From a virus, in the IMG/VR virus record IMGVR_UViG_3300021389_002918, positions 1-48,750 of that record: a DNA stretch of 48,750 nucleotides; one strand, given 5' to 3'. Shown here in pieces: positions 6,632-13,514 of the stretch (the first letter of the stretch is position 1; each line of letters begins with the position of its first letter). The position numbers were made by a program, and so were the translations under genes. The notes under the pieces are model-generated. The model did no database searches. It had not been told where the DNA came from and was given only the letters and a program-made list of their open reading frames with translations.

Positions 6632-8380
6632 TTAGATAATCGATACACCAGTACCGAAGTTGAATCCTAATGTGTAGTACATAGTTTCTGGGTGGAATCC
6701 AGCGTCTACTAAAGCGAATCTAGATTTAACCGCGATTTTAGGAGCCATAGTTCCTTCTGCGATTGTTTCAACAGATTCAGCCATTAAGTAAGGCATGAAT
6801 ACTAAACCAGGAGAGTTACCATCACCTTTTCTACCTACTGCAACTCTATAGTCAGTCCAAGCCATGTTTGGATCAACATAAATAGTTACACCAGCCAAAG
6901 CACCGATTGGATATAAAGATCCACCAGCCTGGTTGATTGTATTTGATAGTGGGTAAGGTACGAAACCTGCGATATCCTGAAGTGCCGTAGCAATTTCACC
7001 AGAACATACTGCGAAAGTAGCAGGTCCTCTTCTTCCTCTTGTTGCAATCAAGTTAGAAGCAGCAAGAATCTTAGTATACAATCTACGTTGTAATGATCCT
7101 TGAGTTTCACCACCTGTTCCAACAACAGTTAATGCAGTTGAAAGAGTAACATTAGTATTAGAACTGTTATTTGGTCCTAAGTTAATGTTAACCGCAGCAC
7201 CTGCACCTGTTGCGAAAGCAGCAGAAAGGTTTAGTCCATCAACAAGAGATACATTCTGTGCGTTAGTAGCTCCATTTCTGAAGATTCTATCCAAGATGTA
7301 TTTGTTAATAGATTGAGTTAATTCATTTACCAATACAGCTTCTACTTGAGCAACTGCGTCGATTCCGAATTGTTTTAGATCCTGAACTTGTTCTCTAGTC
7401 ACGGCAGCAGCAACTTGGTAAGTTTTAGCAGCAACAGACTTGTTGAATAAGCTTAGTCCCATGATGTTATCTGGAGTAGATTCTCCAACACCTCTTTGGT
7501 AAGGATCAGTTCCATCGATAGACTCATTAGCAAATGTAGGAGCAGAACCGATTGGGTTGTTGTCTTCAAACGCATTACCAGAGAAACCAGGAATATGGTC
7601 TTCTAAAGCTTTAACGTATTCAGCAGCACCGTCCCAGTTACCTAAAGCATCACCAGCAGTTGCAGCAGCAGCATCGTAGAAATCTACAGCGTTAGCAACA
7701 GCTTCATAGATTGCCTCATATCCTTCTTCACCTTGTGCATAAGATCCAGCAGCTAATGCATCAGCAGCATTACCGTTACCTCTTACACGGAAGATTGAAT
7801 ATCCGTCAATTCTAGATTTTCCAACGAAAGTTAATTCGTAAGGAGCAACACCAGTTACTAATGCAGCAGAAGAAGCATAGATTACATCATCTACAGCTAA
7901 ATCAGCAGCACCAGATACCATTGTTACAGGTGCCTTAATTAATAGAGGAGCAGAATCAGTAACTTTATTACCAGCATCTGTTACTCTACCTCCACCGTAT
8001 ACAAAGTCTAGGTAAGTAAGAACTCCCATTGGGCCTTGCATTGGTACTACAGGAACTAAGTCTAAACCTACAGTCTGAGCAGCAACTTGCATAGCAAGTG
8101 GAAGCAAAGAAAAAGGTCTGTCACCAGATCCAGTATCTTGTCCTTGGAATGCATTCATAGTAGTTGGTGCAGCCGGGAAAGTCGGAGCATTCATACCTTG
8201 AACATTCATGTTAGGATTTAAGTGTACAGTATTGTATACACTTTCATTAAGGTTATGGTAGTGACAGTACTTAGACATCCAAGATAACTTAGACTTTTCA
8301 GTAATACCAGTAGCCTCCTCAATGATAGGGCCCCAGGTTTTTTGAACCTCAGCCTCGTTGATTAATTGATTTGCGTACAT
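6632..8380 (-). CDS. gp23: Major capsid protein (gp23-like)
   Basis: The 582-residue product is the HK97-fold major head protein (T4 gp23 has 521). The N-terminal AEVQKTWGPIIEEATGI parallels the T4 propeptide segment AELLNKWKPLLEG. Later segments match T4 in order: KTYQVAAAVTREQVQDLKQF (T4 SRQLKAAYSIELAQDLRAV), RRGPATFAVCSGEIATAL, GVTIYVDPNMAWTDYRVAVG, FMPYLMAESV and the C-terminal KSRFALVDAGF. The first 60-70 residues should be removed by the phage protease during maturation; IIEE and LNES are candidate sites, not proven. A terminator follows it. No clear promoter box lies in the 107-base gap upstream, so it is probably read through from the portal or protease promoters. Confidence 0.96.
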   Translation of the reverse strand: MYANQLINEAEVQKTWGPIIEEATGITEKSKLSWMSKYCHYHNLNESVYNTVHLNPNMNVQGMNAPTFPAAPTTMNAFQGQDTGSGDRPFSLLPLAMQVAAQTVGLDLVPVVPMQGPMGVLTYLDFVYGGGRVTDAGNKVTDSAPLLIKAPVTMVSGAADLAVDDVIYASSAALVTGVAPYELTFVGKSRIDGYSIFRVRGNGNAADALAAGSYAQGEEGYEAIYEAVANAVDFYDAAAATAGDALGNWDGAAEYVKALEDHIPGFSGNAFEDNNPIGSAPTFANESIDGTDPYQRGVGESTPDNIMGLSLFNKSVAAKTYQVAAAVTREQVQDLKQFGIDAVAQVEAVLVNELTQSINKYILDRIFRNGATNAQNVSLVDGLNLSAAFATGAGAAVNINLGPNNSSNTNVTLSTALTVVGTGGETQGSLQRRLYTKILAASNLIATRGRRGPATFAVCSGEIATALQDIAGFVPYPLSNTINQAGGSLYPIGALAGVTIYVDPNMAWTDYRVAVGRKGDGNSPGLVFMPYLMAESVETIAEGTMAPKIAVKSRFALVDAGFHPETMYYTLGFNFGTGVSII

Positions 8381-8460
8381 TTTATTTTGTATTTTTTTCG
8401 CATTTTGGAATTTTTCAATTCCGGTTGTTTAATCGCCTCGGTCCTTTTCTTCTTGACCAT
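8362..8460 (-). CDS. Possible 32-aa strongly basic peptide between scaffold and capsid genes
   Basis: A short frame, ATG at 8460 to TAA at 8362, codes 32 residues beginning MVKKKRTEAIKQPELKNSK and containing 11 Lys or Arg. It overlaps the gp23 start by 19 bases in another frame. T4 places very small, highly charged prohead-core proteins (gp67, gp68) around gene 21-23, so a small core peptide is conceivable. The frame is short and could be chance, and much of it coincides with a hairpin-bearing leader of gp23. Confidence 0.25.
   Translation of the reverse strand: MVKKKRTEAIKQPELKNSKMRKKYKIKCTQIN
8407..8422 (-). other. Leader hairpin with GAAA tetraloop upstream of gp23
   Basis: Minus-strand GGAATT-GAAA-AATTCC is a perfect 6-bp stem with a GNRA-type loop, ending 26 bases before the gp23 ATG at 8380. 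It lacks a U-run, so it is more likely an mRNA-stabilising or processing element than a terminator (inference). Confidence 0.4.
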
Positions 8461-8476
8461 TCGATTAATATCTTTT

Positions 8477-8502
8477 AGATTAAATGATTATCTATTTAAT
8501 CT
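8477..8502 (-). other. Perfect 9-bp inverted repeat at the protease-scaffold stop
   Basis: AGATTAAAT and ATTTAATCT are exact complements around an 8-base loop that holds the stop codon at 8488. No T-run follows on the minus strand. It may be a processing site or weak attenuator between the scaffold and the highly expressed capsid gene (inference). Confidence 0.4.
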
Positions 8503-10290
8503 GAATTTCATTTTTTCTACTAAGTCATTTTTAAAAGATTCATTTACTAATGGCTCTTTAGTGGTTGCAGACTCAGCAGCAGTTTTACTTTCATTAATTG
8601 ATTCTGTAACCATTTGAGAACTTCTTAAGTCTCGCGTTGCCCAGAAATTATTAATTCCATATTGATTACCTACAGGGTGGAACCTAGATTCCGAAATAAT
8701 TTGTTGTTGTCTTGCCTCAGAAAGGTTATTCCACTTTTCTTTAAATTTTTCTGGCATATCAGTAACAACATCTAATTCTCTTTTCTTTTCAACAAAATTA
8801 GATTCCCAAATATTTTCAGCCTGTATAGTTGACATAATAGGTTTAGCATTCATAGATTCTACAATCGCAGCTTGCTTCTCTTCGGATAAAGAATTAAATT
8901 CATTCTTTTTAGATTCTCCTAAGAAATTCATAAAGTGCATTTCAGATACATTTTTAGTTTCAGCGGCTGAAATAAGTTTATTTAATTTTTCTTCAATTGA
9001 ATCTTTATAGTTTTCTGATTCATGAGCTTTACCACATGATTCATACATTTCCTTTAATTTAACTCTATCGCAATCTGGATACTTTTCACAAACTTGTTCG
9101 TATGTCATACCTTCATTAGCACATTTCTGTACTTCTTCTATAGTTGGCATAGCACCTTCCTTCATTCCATATTCATTAACAGTACCTTCATTGATTGATT
9201 CAGCATTAGGTGTGTTTACATTTTCTGCAATATACTCAGAATATTTAATACTTTTTTCTAATCCTTCACCAAGATATTCAGAATAAGCAATATTTTGATC
9301 AACCTTTTCAGCAACATATTCAGAATAATCAATACTCTTTTCTAAGTTTTCAGCAACATAGTTAGAATATTGAATTCCTTTGTCAGCCATTTCAGCTACA
9401 TGCTCAGCATATTGAATACTTCCGTCAAGCTCTTCAGCTAAGTAAGACGCATAGTCTTTAATTGAATTTACATTCTCTGCCAAATAGTCAGAGTATGAAA
9501 TATTTTTATCAAGATTTTCTGATAAGTATTCAGCATAATCAGTAACCTGATTTACTTTCTCTGCAATATGCTCAGTGTACTTAATAAGTTTTTCCATTAC
9601 CTCATCATTATTAGAATTAGTAGATTCTTTAACATTACTTAGAACTCCAGATACATATTCAGTATACTTTTGAAAATCTTCAACAGTTACAAAATTATTA
9701 TTTTCCATCGTTAGATCTTTTTTATTATCGTTATTTTCAGTTTCTTCCATTTCATATATTAATAATGTATCATCATTACTAAAACCAAAAGATTCATTTA
9801 CTCTTGATAACTCAGCATTCTCAAAGCCAGGATCTGCAACCAAGTCATAAGTAAAAAACTTTTTAATTTTAACCTTTCCACTTTCATCTACTGTACCAGC
9901 AGCTCTACTTGAAATATGTAAAGGGATGCCATCTTTGATAAGAGCTTGTGCTTCTTTACCTTTAGATGTATTTAATAATCTGATTTTACCAATAACTTGT
10001 TTTTTATCTTTATCATAATCTAAAGATTCAACAACGTGAGAGACGTTAGCCAAACTAACATCAAAATCTTTAGGGTGATCAAGTTCACCTAATAGTTTAT
10101 TGGTTTTAACTTTTTCTTGTAATTCATTAATATGAGGCATTACTTCTTTTTCCTCATATATCCTGTTATTCTTGTTACGAACACCAAATTCCGTAAACAC
10201 ACCTTCTAATACAACTGAACCATCATCAGCGGTGGTTATATCTAAATTTGATTTTGCTCTTTCAAGAATCAATAATTTTTTTCCTGACAT
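8488..10290 (-). CDS. gp21: Prohead protease fused to scaffold/core protein (gp21-gp22-like)
   Basis: This is a 600-residue fusion. Residues 1 to about 170 are the T4 gp21-type prohead serine protease: VLEGVFTEFG near 28, RNKNNRIYEE at 38-47, catalytic His72 in GELDHPKDF, the Ser127/128 motif HISSRAAG at 125-132, and VADPGFENAEL. Residues 195-360 form a scaffold-like rod: nine contiguous 14-residue repeats of type xxIxYSEYxAExxx, residues 234-359, i.e. two heptads each. Residues 360-600 are acidic and helical with many (L/x)SE or NES sites where a gp21-type protease could cut. T4 encodes protease and core as separate genes of 212 and 269 residues. Met195 could be an internal start giving free scaffold, as lambda C/Nu3 does. 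Confidence 0.88.
   Translation of the reverse strand: MSGKKLLILERAKSNLDITTADDGSVVLEGVFTEFGVRNKNNRIYEEKEVMPHINELQEKVKTNKLLGELDHPKDFDVSLANVSHVVESLDYDKDKKQVIGKIRLLNTSKGKEAQALIKDGIPLHISSRAAGTVDESGKVKIKKFFTYDLVADPGFENAELSRVNESFGFSNDDTLLIYEMEETENNDNKKDLTMENNNFVTVEDFQKYTEYVSGVLSNVKESTNSNNDEVMEKLIKYTEHIAEKVNQVTDYAEYLSENLDKNISYSDYLAENVNSIKDYASYLAEELDGSIQYAEHVAEMADKGIQYSNYVAENLEKSIDYSEYVAEKVDQNIAYSEYLGEGLEKSIKYSEYIAENVNTPNAESINEGTVNEYGMKEGAMPTIEEVQKCANEGMTYEQVCEKYPDCDRVKLKEMYESCGKAHESENYKDSIEEKLNKLISAAETKNVSEMHFMNFLGESKKNEFNSLSEEKQAAIVESMNAKPIMSTIQAENIWESNFVEKKRELDVVTDMPEKFKEKWNNLSEARQQQIISESRFHPVGNQYGINNFWATRDLRSSQMVTESINESKTAAESATTKEPLVNESFKNDLVEKMKFRLNR
9214..9591 (-). repeat. Nine tandem 42-base (14-residue) coding repeats in the scaffold
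   Basis: Residues 234-359 divide exactly into nine units of 14 with no gaps, for example KSIDYSEYVAEKVD and KSIKYSEYIAENVN. Tyr at unit position 5, an aromatic or His at position 8 and Glu at position 11 are nearly invariant. A degenerate tenth unit lies at 205-218. Codons have diverged, so the repeat is old and kept at the protein level. Confidence 0.9.
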
Positions 10291-10302
10291 TTTCTACTAG
10301 TT

Positions 10303-10318
10303 ATTTGATTTATATATT
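10303..10318 (-). promoter_or_regulatory. Candidate late promoter, AATATATAAATCAAAT
   Basis: Minus-strand AATATATAAATCAAAT stands 12 bases before the protease-scaffold start at 10290, matching the AATATATAAA core of the other virion-gene boxes. Confidence 0.45.
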
Positions 10319-10336
10319 ACAATCTTTGTGGAGTTT

Positions 10337-11986
10337 TTATCCAAGTCCTGCTAATGGATCTTCATCGGCAGCCCCTTCTTTCTTCTCCGGTTTAAAATCG
10401 GCCTTATCGGCACCTAAAAGGATCTTTTCAATATCTTCTTCTTTATATCCTTCTTTCTCTAAATCAGCTCTTTCTTTGGCTCTTGCATTTGCCTTAAGGT
10501 CATCTCTCGTAAACCCACCATATCTCTTAACTAAGAATCCTAAATCGAAGTATGGAATTTCCTCCATTTCTGCTGTCATAGTACTTAATTGAGTTTTTAG
10601 GTTACCAATAAAATCAACTCTTTTTGTTTGTAACTCCATTTCTTTCATCTCCTCAAAAACATTATCTTTAACAAAATTAAGCCCTAAACCAGATTTAAAT
10701 GATACATCATTTTTTAATTCAGGATGATTAAGACACATTTGAAGATACATTGGTTTTACCAATATTTCCTGGAATATAGATCTTAAGCGATCAACAAATT
10801 TAGAAAATTTAATTTCATCTCTTAACATACCACTAGCATCCATATCATATGTATTACCACCTTCTTTATCAAATCTTGAGAAAGGAATTTTTGAAGCCAT
10901 TTTTAATCTATCAGCAAAATACTTAAGAGATTCAGTATCTCCTAAATCAGGACCATCACCTCCAATTGTACTAATCTCAGGACTTTTGCCGTCCTTTGAA
11001 GGTAACCAATATTCTTTATTGAATGGCATCATTGGTTTTCCGTTAGTTACAATTTCACCGCTCTCTTGATTAAAATCTACAACCTCTCTATATGAATTCA
11101 TTAACTGTGCGAGAGATTGCTTTGCTCTTGTTTTAGATTTACCACCAACTGGTATAATAAACTGAGTTTTAAATGAAGCATTAGAAACAGCCCAAATGAT
11201 TCTGGTAGTTTCCATAATTCTTAAAAGGTTAAATGATCTTATTAATCTCTCAACATAAGATATTCTCATTGGTGAATTCACTTGAGAATATGAAAGGTAT
11301 ATAATTTGAGAATCCCATAATTTTCTTTCCTTTGCACCCTGTCCTTTATATTGAACCCATTGCTTCTTTCCAGTATCAGTATCAATACCTGGCATTAAGG
11401 AAATAGGGTCCAATTCTTTAAACCCAATAATCTCCGTCTGTTTATCATTATATACTATTTCAAAAGCAAGAAAGCCATCTACTAACCATTTTCTAAAATA
11501 ATTCCACGGCTGTACCGAATCATTAAATCCAAAGTAATTATAAAGGTTATTATATACATCTCCAATTTCATCTTCTATAGAAGCAGCAATATGACCATTG
11601 AAATGAGAATATGCCATGTAATTAGATTCATCAAATACAATTGCTTCATCCGTTATAACATCTAGGATATCTTCTATTTCATCTTGTACTGCATATTGTC
11701 TAAGCTCATCTCTCTTTCTTTCATAATCTCTATCAAAAATAGAAATATTTTTCTTAAGTGTAGTATCAGTTAATGAAAGTGCAGCAAATGCGCTATACAT
11801 ATCATCTGCATCTGAACCCATTGGATTAAAGGTATAACCCATTTGATTTTCAGTAAAACCAACTGCACGGGAATTACGAATAATCATATCATCGTATGCC
11901 ATGCCTAAATTAGAAAGATCCTTTAAAATTTTTCTAACCGGATTACCTGTACTTAATGGTCCTCTTCTATCAGTAAAACCTGCCAT
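10337..11986 (-). CDS. gp20: Portal protein (gp20-like)
   Basis: The 549-residue product is the T4-type portal (gp20, 524 aa), the dodecameric ring at the head vertex through which DNA is packaged and on which prohead assembly begins. Recognisable segments include DEIEDILDVITDEAIVFD near residue 100, YFRKWLVDGFLAFEIVYNDK, DPISLMPGI, RISYVERLIRSFNLLRIMETTRIIWAV, and the conserved FSRFDKEGGNTYDMDASG followed by EIKFSKFVDRLR. A helical, charged C-terminus (residues 490-549) is typical. It lies directly before the protease-scaffold and capsid genes, the classical 20-21-22-23 order, with its own AATATATAAAC box upstream. Confidence 0.95.
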   Translation of the reverse strand: MAGFTDRRGPLSTGNPVRKILKDLSNLGMAYDDMIIRNSRAVGFTENQMGYTFNPMGSDADDMYSAFAALSLTDTTLKKNISIFDRDYERKRDELRQYAVQDEIEDILDVITDEAIVFDESNYMAYSHFNGHIAASIEDEIGDVYNNLYNYFGFNDSVQPWNYFRKWLVDGFLAFEIVYNDKQTEIIGFKELDPISLMPGIDTDTGKKQWVQYKGQGAKERKLWDSQIIYLSYSQVNSPMRISYVERLIRSFNLLRIMETTRIIWAVSNASFKTQFIIPVGGKSKTRAKQSLAQLMNSYREVVDFNQESGEIVTNGKPMMPFNKEYWLPSKDGKSPEISTIGGDGPDLGDTESLKYFADRLKMASKIPFSRFDKEGGNTYDMDASGMLRDEIKFSKFVDRLRSIFQEILVKPMYLQMCLNHPELKNDVSFKSGLGLNFVKDNVFEEMKEMELQTKRVDFIGNLKTQLSTMTAEMEEIPYFDLGFLVKRYGGFTRDDLKANARAKERADLEKEGYKEEDIEKILLGADKADFKPEKKEGAADEDPLAGLG

Positions 11987-12000
11987 ATTGTTTTATCTTT

Positions 12001-12015
12001 TATTGTTTATATATT
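12001..12015 (-). promoter_or_regulatory. Candidate late promoter, AATATATAAACAATA
   Basis: Minus-strand AATATATAAACAATA precedes the portal start at 11986 by 14 bases and overlaps the last codons of the upstream gene. Same core as the boxes at 539, 10303 and 15499. Confidence 0.45.
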
Positions 12016-12582
12016 CTTGTAATATAATGCTTGTGCCTCGTTTATATTTCCACCAAAGAAATGATTTTGATTGTTAACTGCACCTATATACCAATCTTCA
12101 TATCCTAACATTCTTGGTTTTTTAATTCTATCCATTCTATACTGTCTAATAGCATAGGTTATATTATACTTTCTTCCTAATGACTTTTTTAAATTTTCAT
12201 AAGTAAATTCACTTAATCTTGATTGTGCAGCAGGATTACCTGGTGCCTTATTTACTGAAGTAGTTATAACATTTTTAAATGATCTTACTATATCAGAGAG
12301 AAAAGGTATTCTAGTTTCATAAGGAATATAATGTAAATTTAATCCTAGCTGATGATTATCTATACTTTTCCCTAATCCTAAAACTATAGGATAAGTATCA
12401 TAAAAAGTTTCATCAGGTGTAAAATATTCAAATGAATACATTTTACCATTTTCTAATTCTCCCTTAGCAGTACTTCCGATACCGCTTAGGTCTTTGTCTG
12501 ATTGTTTAGATGCACCGCCCCTACCTTTATTTTCTGCAAGGTAAATATCTAAGTCTTCTTGAAATGATCCTACTATTGCCAT
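12007..12582 (-). CDS. Virion-associated protein of unknown role, 191 aa
   Basis: The 191-residue product shows GKMYSFEYFTPDETFYDTYP, then PIVLGLGK and LGLNLHYIPYETR. I remember a similar combination (an F/Y-rich strand, YDTxPxVxxL, LGxNLHYxPxxxR) in conserved, unnamed structural proteins of T4-like marine phages, but I cannot name the homologue. The middle is rich in Arg and Lys and the end is aromatic (YKNI). It lies between the head-completion nuclease and the portal, sharing one base (TAATG) with the former, so a head-tail junction or packaging role is likely (inference). No transmembrane segment or enzymatic motif is seen. Confidence 0.6.
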   Translation of the reverse strand: MAIVGSFQEDLDIYLAENKGRGGASKQSDKDLSGIGSTAKGELENGKMYSFEYFTPDETFYDTYPIVLGLGKSIDNHQLGLNLHYIPYETRIPFLSDIVRSFKNVITTSVNKAPGNPAAQSRLSEFTYENLKKSLGRKYNITYAIRQYRMDRIKKPRMLGYEDWYIGAVNNQNHFFGGNINEAQALYYKNI

Positions 12583-13058
12583 TAGAATAATTTTGAATCT
12601 TCGGTTAAAAGCATTACTTTAAAGTTTCTTAACTTCGCCATTTTATTTAATGCTTCAGTTTTACAAAGGTTTCTTACATATGTTTCATATCCATGTTGAA
12701 AGTTTTTTAATGCCTTTGCTGTTTTTCTTTTTGGTGCTTTAGGTTTTTGTAATTGTGCTTTAGGTTTTATCTCTACTACAAATTCTTCCATTATACCATC
12801 TTTATTCATTTTCATATAAAAATCTGGATAATAATTATGAAACTTTTTGTCTAGCATATTAAAGTATTTTACCGAGAAAGGTTCAGATGCCCATTTTATT
12901 ACTTCTTCATTATGATCACACCAATGACAAAACTTTCTTTCCCAACTACTTCTATATATGATTGGGTGCTCCCCAATGTATTTTTGTGGATTAATAGGAT
13001 TATAATACCCTTGCTTAAATCCAGACTTAGAAGTAGGTTTTACCTTTTTAATCCCCAT
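12582..13058 (-). CDS. gp4: Head-completion protein with nuclease-like fold (gp4/50-like)
   Basis: The 158-residue product resembles T4 gp4 (150 aa), needed to finish filled heads before tail joining. Near residues 34-45 it has the signature PIIYRSSWERKF, then WCDHNEEVIKWASEPFSV, YYPDFYM and FVVEIKPKAQ. The Glu in SSWE, Asp in YPDF and E-x-K in VEIKPK form a PD-(D/E)xK-type nuclease site, suggesting trimming of the packaged DNA end. N- and C-termini are strongly basic, consistent with DNA contact. It lies between the gp55-like sigma gene and the portal region, as expected for late morphogenesis. Confidence 0.85.
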   Translation of the reverse strand: MGIKKVKPTSKSGFKQGYYNPINPQKYIGEHPIIYRSSWERKFCHWCDHNEEVIKWASEPFSVKYFNMLDKKFHNYYPDFYMKMNKDGIMEEFVVEIKPKAQLQKPKAPKRKTAKALKNFQHGYETYVRNLCKTEALNKMAKLRNFKVMLLTEDSKLF

Positions 13059-13064
13059 GTAATA

Positions 13065-13430
13065 TTATATTGTATAAATACCGTCACTATCAGCACTACC
13101 GTTAATTGAAACAGTGCCGGCATATTTTCTAGGGTGAAGCTTATTCCAACCTTTTGCAAATCCTCTTTTAGCTATTTCAGTAAAATAAGCAAATGCATTA
13201 GTACTTTTCTCAGGATTAAAATTTCTCCAATATTTAAATAAATCCATATAAGCAGATGCTATACAATCTTGTCTATCATCAGGATTTGCGTATGATAATT
13301 TTCTAGAACATTTATCTGCTAGTAACATTAGAAATTCTAATGCCTTTGGTGTAAGTTCATCCTGTTCTTTAGATATAATAATCTGCTCCAGGAGATCTCT
13401 ATTATTTAAGTAATTTCTTTTTCTTGCCAT
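13065..13430 (-). CDS. gp55: Late-transcription sigma factor (gp55-like)
   Basis: The 121-residue product matches T4 gp55 (185 aa), the minimal sigma that, with the gp45 clamp and gp33, directs host RNA polymerase to late promoters. The N-terminal YLNNRDLLEQIIISK parallels T4 YVNNKELLQAIIDWK. DDRQDCIASAYMDLFKYWRNF and STNAFAYFTEIAKRGFAKGWNK correspond to the sigma region 2 helices (T4 [21 protein letters not shown] and [20 protein letters not shown]). It is shorter than T4 gp55 and ends soon after region 2, so the clamp-binding tail may be reduced or different. It has its own promoter-like box and begins the head-gene unit after a strong terminator. Confidence 0.85.
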   Translation of the reverse strand: MARKRNYLNNRDLLEQIIISKEQDELTPKALEFLMLLADKCSRKLSYANPDDRQDCIASAYMDLFKYWRNFNPEKSTNAFAYFTEIAKRGFAKGWNKLHPRKYAGTVSINGSADSDGIYTI

Positions 13431-13444
13431 TTCATAAATGTTTA

Positions 13445-13458
13445 TTTATTATTATATA
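13445..13458 (-). promoter_or_regulatory. Candidate promoter, TATATAATAATAAA
   Basis: Minus-strand TATATAATAATAAA precedes the gp55-like start at 13430. The same 14-mer occurs before uvsX (22579) and before the HAD gene (33940). It is nearly adjacent to the terminator at 13460-13493, so it opens the next transcription unit. Confidence 0.45.
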
Positions 13459-13459
13459 C

Positions 13460-13493
13460 AAAAAAAGCCGATAGTTTATTATTACTACCGGCT
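13460..13493 (-). terminator. Intrinsic terminator after the 656-aa gene
   Basis: Minus-strand AGCCGGTAGT-AATAATAA-ACTATCGGCT forms a 10-bp stem with one G·U pair, followed by TTTTTTT. The plus-sense copy would contain an A·C mismatch. It lies 22 bases past the stop at 13515. Confidence 0.88.
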
Positions 13494-13514
13494 CTTTTAT
13501 ATTATAGAGGGTTA

